64,000 nt of DNA from positions 21,586,742 through 21,650,741 of the forward strand of contig NC_040017.1 of assembly GCF_000972845.2 (NCBI RefSeq), written 5' to 3'. Below, one piece after another: positions 25,101 through 37,071 of the stretch. The position numbers were made by a program, and so were the translations under genes. Each line of letters starts with the position of its first letter. The first letter of the stretch is position 1. Origin of the DNA: Larimichthys crocea. Lineage: Eukaryota; Chordata; Actinopteri; Sciaenidae. Below the pieces are notes generated by a model. The model was not told where the DNA came from. It saw only the letters and a program-made list of their open reading frames with translations, and made no database searches.

Positions 25101-28100
25101 GGGTTAAATCCGCAGGAGATTTCAACCCGGAGCGTTTTTTCAAGTGGCAGCGGCTGAAAATGGCTCTCGTACAAAAAAGCACACCACACTGTACTTTCAG
25201 TGATGATCACAGATTTGTACAGTAAATAGACTTTCAAGGCAATTTTAGGGCAATAATCAAGCAGAGCTGAGCCAGCGAATGTTTTTTGACAGTAATGACG
25301 TACGATAACACGCTGAACAATATTGTGGAAAAATATGAAAACTGGCGGGGGTTCAATGAAAGACAATTTTAGATGAGCACTTGTTTGGATTTTTCTGGCG
25401 TAGGGCGACACCGGCACAATATTTCACCCAGTAAAACTAAAATCTAGTATTTACCCCGTGCTCGGATATGATTCAGCGTATGAGCGGGGATAACCGTTGC
25501 TCACTGCAGTTACAGATTTTGTTGAGGATATATCAAACGTGTGCCTCGCAGTGACGAGGACGTGAGCGCTGCTGTATGCTGGACAGCGCTCTCGGTGTGG
25601 AGGATGTAATGGAATATAGACTGGACAGAGGCTGGAGAGAGAAGCTCAAGGACGTGCAGCCACTGGGCTGGATGGGCCACTGACAGGGCGGTAATTGAAT
25701 GCCAGCCTGCATGTGCTGAAGGTCACATCAGAGACTGGCCTGAGAGTGAGTGTGGGTGTTTGTGAGTGTGGTGGGGATATGCCTGTGTGTACCTGTACAT
25801 GTCTGTGTGTGTACAGTTTAAACATAAAATACATTTTAGATGTAGAGTACATGCACAGTAGTGTTGTGGTTTTGTTGTTTAATACCTCAGCAGGTGCCCA
25901 TAAAGTTGAAAACATTTATTTTCACGCACATTCCTCTTTTTAATCCTATTTATACACATCAGGTTAACTGTGGTTTTAATTTTCACTGTGATTTGTTTGG
26001 AAGAGATTGATCAGTAAAGTTTTGAGAAGGTACACAAGGTACACATCTCTCAATAATAAATCACATTGTCATACCACAGTTTAACACAGTTATCTTACAC
26101 ATTACACTTTTCTGTTTTGCTGACTGACATGAGTTAAAGATGCATCTGTGTATGACGCAGACAGAAATTTGAGGCCTGAGCGATATTATTATTGGTGCAA
26201 AGGGAGGGTTCATAAACACAGACGGGAGGTAGAGACATAAAATACTGAGACATAGACGGAGGGAAAAGGTTTACAAGCAACAAACAGAAGACAAAAACTA
26301 GACAAAGACTACATAAAAACAGACGAGAGAAGCGAGACTGAGCAAATAAACTAAAAATAGAACACGGAAGTGTTATAGCACACTGAAATTGGCACCTCTG
26401 GGCTTCATCCATGCTACTGTGGGGGTACTAAAGCTCAGGCGGAGGTCAGCTGGGTTTGACCTGCAAGTCACCCAGTGATCTGCTCAAGGCTGCACCCAGA
26501 CCTCTGGGAAAGCCCACAATCCTAAAACACACATAGCTCTGCAGGTTTACTCATATTTCAGTCTGTTACGGGTGAATTTCTCTTGCTCTTCTTCTTCCTC
26601 TCCGTCACTTTTAATCTCTGTCAAAGTCCAAACATTCATGATTCTGATTAACGATTTTTCTGCCTGAAAGTTTCCATCAACCACCTGCTGGCTTTTCTCC
26701 ACCAGACCTCTGAGGCTTCCTGTCCGCTATCTCTAACTAACTTACATTTTATTCTATAAACTAAATGGTACTTTGCCAGCACAGCACGTACAATGCTGTC
26801 TCACACAAGGTTGTATTCAGCAGAGAGGACAAAGACTTTTGTACGAGGACAATCAAAGATACATTTGGTCTCTTCATTATTTAGCCCTCTTTAATGGCAA
26901 AGTTCCCTCCTCAGACAACCAATGCTCAGTCAGGGATGCAATGGATGTGCTGACACCTGCTCGAACACACAGTAAGGGGAGAGAGAGAGAGAGAGAGAGG
27001 TGTGTGTGAAATGGGCTTGGCTTGCCAAAGGCAAAAAGGGCGAACCAACATTGCTGGGCACTGCACTGCCAGAGGTGCACATTACGGGGCATCTTTGGCA
27101 GGAGTTGTAAGTCACAGAAATTTGTCAGTCCAGCCATGATTCAGTAATTTTTTAAAGACGGGTTATAAATGCTTTAGCTGAGGTGTTTTAAATTAATTAC
27201 ACAAAGAGGCACGTTGCTGCTAACAGCTCTTATTAGTGATTTCTTTTTTGTGGCTTGTCTAATTACAGCTGCTTACTGACTGTGTTTATCCAGCATCAAT
27301 AAATCATAGGCGACAGTGTTGAGAGAAAAAATATGAAACAACGCAGAGCTCCTGCATCGTACGCGAGCTGCTCAGAGGCTCCACATAACTTCCAATCAAC
27401 GTATCCGCTTCCATATAATTCCCATTCGCTCACCTTCCCGTTTTCTACCGAAACACTTGAGCTGCAGATCAGAGCGACATGAGTGAGCTCTGTGTGGATT
27501 CAACACTCTTTAATTACTCCATTTCTGTATGTCACTACTTGTTATGTTTATTTAAATTTATATGAATAGTGTATTGTTATGTGGGTTTGTTTTTGAGTGC
27601 GTGTAAATGAATCATCAGGATCATTTGCAGCGTTTAACGTGTTTGACTGATGTACAAGTGGTAAAAATGATAATAATAATTTTACTGAAAATATATTTAG
27701 GTGTCATATTTTGATATTCAGTTTAGCAAATTTTCTGAGAAATTCAGTAAATTGCTAATTTTTGAAAATGTTAAATTATTTCCAAAGCTAACCTGTTTTA
27801 TTTTACAGCAATATAATGTGTTATGTGTGTGTTTTATTCATTTTAATAGCCTAATAAGTATGAATAGTGTTAAATGTTAAGATTTACAGTTCTGTGTATA
27901 TTCATAGGTTATTATAAGTGTCACTTAAACCAGGTTAACACCTTCATGGTAGCTACATTAAAGCATCATTTGTGTTTCTCAAGCTGTTTTTGTTACTTTT
28001 TCAACACTTTTGATTGAATTTGATTAAAAAATATATTGTACCTAATGGTATAAAGACTCCATCAAATGGTATTTCCCATTTGTTAATCAATAAAATTAGA

Positions 28101-31100
28101 ATCAGACGCTGCTAAATGGGCCAGTCATTATTTCATTACCATGTAAATGTCGCTTTTACAGTTCCTCCATGCGCGACACTGAAACGTGAGTCAAGTGTCT
28201 GACGATCTTTTAACGTATATAAATACTGAATGTACTGAAGAACGCCCTACAAACTACAAGCAGTGATTTGTGATGTGAACACGTCTCTCGTGTTCCTTCA
28301 GGATTTTTTCGAAAAAGACTTGAAGAAGCAAAGCAGCTCGCAATTATTATTTTTTTTTATCATCAATTCATCTGCTCAATGAATGACTTTGTCTATAAAA
28401 CTGTGAAAAACGTTAATCACTATTGGGTTGTTGGATGTAAAGGGTAGCAATTAGTCTGAGATATGACTGAAAGTTGTCTGAGATCATCTGAAAAGGCAGA
28501 TTGACTGTAGGAGGTCTGATGGCTGTTGATACAAAGAGCTGCCACTGGCAGGATGAGAGGTGTTTTTCTGGGACAGAGTCCAGTCCTCCATCAGAATTTC
28601 CAGTCAGCATCTTTAAAAAAAAAAAAACCTCCATCAACCTGTAGGCCGTTATCCAGGAACGTGCGGTCCACTGTGCAGATTCAAAGACATCGTCATGAAG
28701 AAGAGTCCACTCTGCTTTCTTTAATGAAGTCCCTCGATATTATCTGCTCAGTCCAGGCCGGTCGAACTCATGTGAGATCTTTATCGCCAACTCCCAACTC
28801 TGGGTAATCACAAGGAGTCGCTCACGTCTCTTTCTGATCAAAATCCACCACACTGGATCTTGTTTCATTGACCAAGATGGATTGAGGATGGTTATCTATC
28901 ATCGACTCAGCTCCCCAGACAACATCCAACCACACTGAGCGTTAAATATACCATACTATACACACACTATAGTATATATTTTATATTCAATATTGCTGTA
29001 TTATATATTATGTTTTTATTTCTATATTCATATTACTTTATATCCCATATTATATTATGTTATATTTTTATATTAATACAGGCAAATATTAAGTATCATA
29101 TTATAGATTATTCTGGTGTTACATTATTATACCTTGTTGACTTTGCTGCTACTAATCACAGCACTTGTATCATTTCTACTATCATTTATTTATTATGTTT
29201 TATTTTATATACTTCTATTTATTGATTTTTTTCCCCACTTTCTTTGATTATCCGTACTTATTTCTGCCCTTGTGCAGCTGCAACAGCTGCATTTCTCCTC
29301 TAGAAATCAATAAAGGCTTCATTAACTAAATGACAAAATAATCACAGCCATGATCTTATAAGCCGCCCCCTGAGTTTAAGTGATGTTTAAGTGTAAGCAC
29401 GTAGTTAAGGTTTAGAAAAAGATCACGTTTATGTTTGCATGTGATGTTGAGGAGGAGACAGTATATGAGCTGCAGTCTCCAGTGTGGAGGTCACACGGTT
29501 TGTACGAACAAACCATCCATCCAACCTCCTCGCTCGCACTTTTTATGTCCGTATAACAACGTTACACTACTTCCACCTTCGCTGCTGAGGGACAACAGAG
29601 AGGTCCCACGATAAGTTGCAACACAATCTTCTGGAGGTTCAAGAGAAATCAAAGTTCCCTTTCTTGGAGGAGGTATACACTGTATGTGTATGATGTCTTT
29701 TTTGTACAAGTATTTCACCCTATATATGCCAGATTGGTGAAAGGATAAAAGTTTAATGACATAAATTTAATTTAAAAAGCTAAATTTCACACATTCATTC
29801 CATGTTAAATTCTCAGTTTGAGTCCTCGATACTGCAACTGTACAATTTAAAAAAAAAAAAGCTGAATCACAAGCTCTGTAAATTACACGATACAACCTGA
29901 ATGATTCCAGTGATGCACTGACGATTGTTTTTTCTCTCCGTCATTTTCTATTTAATCATTAAGCTCATTTATCGGCTGACTGCCTGATTAATCGCAGGTC
30001 TACACATATTTATTCTCTCAGCTGCATGATAAGACAGATAGACTTTACTGTACAGATCACATAACTGGACCTGCGGTAAGTGTAACATCAACACAATATC
30101 ATATTTCACTTCTATTATTACAAGCTGCATGCTTTCAGAGCGGTGATGATCTAGTGGCTGGGGGAGCTGCCCATCCAACCAGAACCACATGATCTGAAAA
30201 ACTGGCTTTCCCAGAATGCTGCAGGCTTTGTTTGCAAGGAGACTCCGCTGGGACTGGACTAGCTGAGGGCGGGAGGAATGAGTGCGAGCGATAGAGGGAG
30301 GGGGCATCACCAGAAAGAGTTGGCACATGCCCAGTGCTGAGAGTCTGCCATCCACGGCTTGAGCACAGGCCCTTTCCTAAGCTCATTACTAAGCTCTACT
30401 CTTTATGATTGTGAGCGAGAAAGTACGGCAGTGAAAAATATGAATAAGAGAGACGAGGCTCTGCTGGAAAAAATGATAAACTGGTCCGACCGAATCATTT
30501 CAGAAAAGCTTGGCAGGCAAGTTAAAGCACCAGTCAAGCAAATATGTTAAACACACATACTTATAGTTAAAGAAATTGATAGGTGAGAAGAGAAACGACA
30601 CAATGCTGCCACGAAATGAAGAATAATAACGAAAACAGCGGAGTGAGGATGCTCTGAGGTTAAATTGGGGTTTCAGTGAATGCAGTTTGTGATGTTTGCG
30701 CGAAGGCTTTGCACTGCTGACTACTTTTACTTTACTTGATTGTACTTTTTAGTCTGCACTTGCAGTATGTGACAGGTGTGTTTTCTGGTACGTTTCAGAT
30801 GAATCATTTATTCTACGATACATCAGTTTTGACAATTTCTATGCATGAAATTACAAAACAATAGATGAATTAGTTTAAATTAGCTCCACCTCGACCAATT
30901 ACAACAGCAAAATTGGTACTCACATGTCAGTGTATCAATAATAAATTAATTAATGTGTAAAATACACATCATTTCACAGTAACCTTATTTCAGGTACATT
31001 TTCTCTGTGTATTTTTAAAAGGTCCAGTGTGTGAGATTTGGACACACCGGACAAACTAAACACTTGCCCTAGATTCAGATTCAGATATTGTGTTATTTCT

Positions 31101-34100
31101 ATTTTTATTTAAGTTACACATCTGAATACCTCTTCACTACTGGCAATGGGTACTACTGGCCTTATCACTATAGCAACGCATACAGTAATGTCAGCACAAC
31201 GTACTCAGCATTGCAACTTCAGTGGTAGTTTACTGACTGACTTTTGCTGCATATGTGTGACTGATCTCTTTGTTGCTGTTTCTAAATGTGGCATCTAGTC
31301 TCCCCTCCTTTATGTTTTGCATATGAAAATATCTTAATTTGAAGATGCTCTCACAGCGGTGTACAGACCAGCGCGAGCCATCAACGTTAAAACAACTTTT
31401 GATGTAACATCTTTCGGCTGTTGTGCCTTCATCAAGCGTCCCTTCAAGCACGTTGTACCAGAGTAGAGTTGTGTGGCATGTTTTAATTGGGATGGCACAG
31501 AAAAATATTCACAAGAGTCAGCATTGTGTGTTCTTAAGCATTTAACCACCATGGGCCAGAAATTATATTAAAACAACCTCATTTTTCAAGTATTCTTTTG
31601 TTATTTTTTCACTGTAGTGAAGTGACCCAACCTACAATCCCGTGGCACTGTATCATTTAGTGCCTATTGCAAGACTAGAAACATTAAATTACTGCCAGGG
31701 GCTGCAGGAGCTCATTGAAACATTCAGAGCCAAACAGATGTGAAGTGACAAACATTGACATAAATCATATTTTAAAAGAAATTCCACCAAATCTGACAGA
31801 TTTATAACAAATACAGCAAAGTAGCAATAGCATGAAACATGACTGTGGTGGATGAACAAAGACAAACACGTCCCTTTACCCATATAAATAAATCTTTTGA
31901 AACGCAGCAGATGTTATACAAATTAAAACACTGCTGTCAAAACATTTTCTCAACCATCTCATGAAAATCAGCCTCGCACAAAGTCTCAGACAGCCTCCAA
32001 CATCCAGACAAAAACTGAAGACAGCCCAGTCTCTCTGAACCACAATCTGAAGCTGGACTCCAGACACAGTAGGAGGGCTTTCAGACACTGCCTCAGCAGT
32101 ACTGGGAGGCTTCAGATATGCGAGTGGCAGTTTTGACACCTTCACAAAAATACTGTCTGCTTCTATATATCTCTCGTCTTTGAAGAAGCTCGCCTTCAGA
32201 AGAAACCCAGCGACAAGAACAAGTGTGCCGAGCCACAGTTCACGAGGGAGATCGAGATCCACGTGAAACCGTGAAACATCAAGGAGGAGGCTCACAAAAG
32301 AAGGGAATTACAGATGAATACCATTTGGCCAAAAGCCACTTGAACAAATGCTTAAAAACCCCATGTCCCAGCATAGGACCTGAGAGGAGAGTCAGTCTGC
32401 CATCAGTGACTCAGGCTGAAAATAGTCCTTCAAATATACCACTCCCCGACACTTGCCAATGGCATTTAATTACTTCTGCATTGCCATCAGCGTCCCTCTT
32501 GCATCACCTTGATTGGTTGCCAAGTCACCGTTGACTTTGTTGAACTAACCTCGAGTCTCTCCGACCATATGTTGCCTCCCCAATGGGCACTTGGCACAAG
32601 AAAACTTCTTTGACCGTCCATTTAATGTGACTGATTGCTCCTACCTGAGCTATTCTGTGCAAATCACTGACTGATGTGGTTAAAATAGTCCTACAGTAAG
32701 AGGTAAACATTTGATCCTTATATAACTACATTTTTTTGTACGTTTTTCTTCTACGTACAACAAAATTTTTGTTGTAGACTGCACTGCAGTTTTTGATTAA
32801 CTGGATTTATTAATATTTACTTTAGAAAGTTGTAACTTATTTTCCATTATTTTAAATTAAATTCATTATTTAATTAAACAGCTAATTCACAGGTTAATAC
32901 AACATGTCACTGTGAAACTCGACACTTCCAGCAATCGCCAAGAGTAAGAAGAAGACTGCCAGATTCGCAAGATTGTTGACAAAGTGCAGGCCAACTTATC
33001 AAGTCCAGGGTTTTGCAAGTTTTTTGCAAGGAGTTGCATTTGTGGGGGCGTATTTTTTCAAGATCCAAGCCTGTTTTCCTGATCCCATGAAGAAAGGTCT
33101 AACAAACCTTTGCAAGCTTTTCTGACTGACTAAGCAAACCTCCATGAATGTAGACAATGCAGCATCTTCATGTTGTGTGCATTGAAAGATGTCGTCTCTC
33201 TATGTAAAGTCTGAAGATGAGCATTGCATTCGCTTGAAACATCACTTGAGGATGTGCCAAGAAACTGCACTTTCACGGTTCCAATGCAGCACCTTGGCAT
33301 GACATTGTATTGCTTTATCGCAAAAGTAGCTTCAAACTCTTTGTCCCAACTGTGCCAAAGCAGTGGATTCATTAAATGGATTAGGAGGCTGCTTTTTATT
33401 ACACGGTGCTGCTGTCTGTATAACCATGGCCTGACAACCCAGAAGCTGCTGCTAACAAGCTGCTTATGCTACGCCTCCTGTGCAGACACGGAGTAACACA
33501 AATTCTTTAGCCATTCATGCATCATAGATAGACAAGGTTATCTGAGCATCATCTGGCCAATCATCATCACTTTTGTTATGATCCACTGGTCGATCTCTGT
33601 TTCAGTTGCCTTTATCAGGCAAATCTGTCACTTGAGGGGAGGATACAGTCAACAAAGATGACAGTCTGGTTTGAAAAATCCTCAGATGACTTCACCTTCC
33701 ATTGTCAACACCATCCTGCCAGCCACAAATAATCCCAGCTAAACTTGACCTATTTATGCTCTCAATTCCCCTTAAAGATGAAGACACTTCATGCATCTGG
33801 GACTTGTCAGGCAGCCTCTCTATGTAGACAGCTCAGAATATGGTGATATTCACTAGTAATTATTTTCTTTTAATAACTGAATGTCTATATACATGCTTTC
33901 AATAAAAATCAGTTTACAATAATAAACTCTTGTTTGCTTTTTTGCCGTTCCAACATGCACAAAGTTACAAATGACATGAAACAGAGAAAAGGGAAGCTAA
34001 TCTCCACATTTCACAGGTTGTTACCAACAAATGTTTGACATTCATTTGCTAAATTAATTTTACATTACTCCAATTAAAAATGTGCCTACAAACTACCTCT

Positions 34101-37040
34101 GTTTGCAGACGACACCATGTGTTTGTATGAAAAGATTGTGACCTGTCACGCCATGTCTTTCAGTCTAACAACGTCCCGCTCATCTTGTATCCTGTGTGTC
34201 AGTATATAGTTTTACTGTTTAAGCAGGGCTGTGTCATATAAAAGAAATATGATATCATAATGTTCTTAATTTTTAAGATGCTTCTAACTTTAAGTACATA
34301 CAAGCTGCAGATCAGTGTCAGTTTCATTCCAATTAAACACATCCTAATAACTAACATCGAAGATATAGTATTACCTGATGGTGTTTACATTAATATGACA
34401 TCTTATACAAGACTTTCTGTGCAGTAAAATGGTTATTGTGCAGCTTTTACCCAAATGTAGTTATGGTATTATTAACGATTATTTTCATTATTGATTATTC
34501 TGTCAATGATTATTTTCAAAGAATCAATTTGTTTAATAAGATGTTAATTCCAAAGTAACATCCTCAAATGTATTTTTTTGTCCACAACCCAAAAATATTC
34601 AGTTTACTGAACTATAGAAACCAGATCTATTTTATTCTATTCTATATTTTTTTCTTTATTAAAAATTATTAATTATCAAAAAAGTTGCTGATTAATTTCA
34701 CATGTGTATTGGAGCTCTAGTTTGCTTTGGAACGATTTACCTTATATTGTTTTCATTTATGGTTATGGTAAATAAATTCATTTAAATATTTTATCAGTGT
34801 CTGACAATGGAAAACCACATCAAACTTTCTTTAACATAGTATTTTGAAAGTGGCAGATTAGGGTCAGGTCAGGTGTGGCCCACCATTTTGTTAGTATGAT
34901 CGGATCACACTGGCTCTCAATGGACAGGCCAAGTGCTAAATCATCTAAGCCTTTGGCTTTTAACAGGAAAGCATGTGGTTTGCAGCTTACTATCACAGAG
35001 CAGGTGTATAAAGATTTCAGCTTATTTAATTACCATTACTGAAAGGAATAGTTTACCATTTGATATACAGTATGCTTATTCACTTTCTTGCTGAGAGTTA
35101 GGGGAGAAGATCGATACCACTCATGTTTCTACAGTAACTTTCGAAGGTGGGGTCGACAGCTGGTTAGCTTAGGATGAACATTTGGAATAGGGGGTAACAG
35201 CACGTTATACCTTTCTTGTGTGAGTGTAAAAACTACAATTGATTGGTTGGGAAGAGTGACTTCCTGTAGTCTCTGCTGGGTGCCTGGCAATAACAACACT
35301 CCAAGGAAGTCACTACTCCCGGCCAAGAAATAGTCCAGCACATAACACCCTGTAAAACCAGTTTTTACACTTCTGTTTTTCTATAGATTGAACAAATATA
35401 TAAATGAGTGATCTTGGGTGGATTTGTCTACATACGGACAAAGCCAGGCTGGATGTTTCCCCCCTGTTTGTAGTCTTGATGCTAAGCTAAACTAACAGAC
35501 TCTGCTTGTTGTAGCTTTTTATTGAACAGACAGATATGAGAGTGGTATCGATCCTCTCATCTAACTTTCAGAAAGAAACCGAATAAGCTTATTTCCCAAA
35601 ATATCAAACTACTCAATCAATGTTTTAACCTAATACACTGCCACTTATTTTCTAGCGCACTTTACACATCTGTCCTCAAACAACAGCCTGTCAATGGATT
35701 ATGCTGCAATTAGGGATCTTCATAATTATTGAACTCTGGTTAGTGTGCTGTCTTAACCATTAGCAAAATGAGTCCCAGTTGGTGTTAACGTGCATTTCAG
35801 AGATTCTGTGTAGCACCAGACTGGGTTCAGACACTATATCATGGGACACTGCAACCGAGCAAGTAGACTATCTCTCATTTGTAATTACAAGCAGGCTATG
35901 TTGTGATTTGTGGCTCTCTGGTGCAGCCTTTTAACCTAGTCAAAAGTAAATCACCTTCAGTGCAATGTCGATACCAGACAACACCTTTCAGTCGATATTA
36001 TTAAGCCACATCTAAAGCCTTCATAAAACGGAGAATTTCTTTAAACAATCACACCCATGAGAGGTTCCTTGTTCCTAAATCAAACATGTTTCACCGCACG
36101 ATTTGAAGAAGCTCTCGTATTTTGCTTGTCTCGGACCTGGCTGTCATGCCAAGACGAGCCAGACCTGTGAGCAGACCAGTTTTGACTGGGTATGTGGGGG
36201 TCATTGGGATCAGTTACCAGGCGACAGCTTGGCACATGTCTCCCTCATCTGGACACGAGTGGAAAAGCAAGGTTAAGTAAGTACATGGGTCAATACAGAG
36301 TGCTGAGGAAAATAAGAACAAAAGGGATATTGTGCAGTTTGTTGCTCCTGGAATGACTAGTTTATGATGCACTTAGATCAGCACTAGGCGAGCCCTGCAG
36401 CCTGTGTGTGCTCAGTGCCTCACACACAGCACTGTGACCGTATCCATGTGCAATATGAAATCCAGCACGTGAATCCCATGCATGCAGCAATGGGCTCTAT
36501 CAATCCAAGACTGCATTTTATCTGACACGCAATGCATTATTTAGTTACTTTTCCATCTTGAGGGCTGAGACGGTCACACCCCTCTCTGGAGAACTCAAAT
36601 GGGACTGCTTGCTATGATACAATGCACACATTTATCCCCCCCCTCAGCAGCAGGGGTGGTGGTGGTGATGATGATGGTGGAGTGGAATGGAGGTGGAGAG
36701 GAGGACGTTATTTCCAATTTGCTCGTGTGTTTTATCACATAATGAGCCTCATGGATATCACAATACAGGCCTAACACACACACACACACACACACATACA
36801 CACACGCTCTATCTTTGTCATATTCAATCACTGTGGACAGACAGACATGTGAATGGTCCTGTCTCACACATCATGCATGTGAGCCAGACCTTCTTCTTCT
36901 TCTTTTTTTTTTTCTTTCTTTTTTTTTTACACCCAAGACCTGATACGATTCAACCGGGGCTGAACTTTCACGTGACATATGAGATATGCAGCCATTTGTT
37001 AGGATGAAATAGCCCCACAGTTCATATGACCTAACATAGC

Positions 37041-37071
<31 letters not shown>

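Noticed and set aside
24935..25417. 160-residue minus-strand open frame as a gene
   Set aside because: It has no recognisable domain, no splice context and no codon pattern or signal, and it lies in igsf9b intron 1. Chance is the best explanation.
31876..32295. 139-residue minus-strand open frame in igsf9b intron 1
   Set aside because: No family resemblance or conserved motif was recognised and it is isolated. A database search with no hit in other fish would confirm the rejection.
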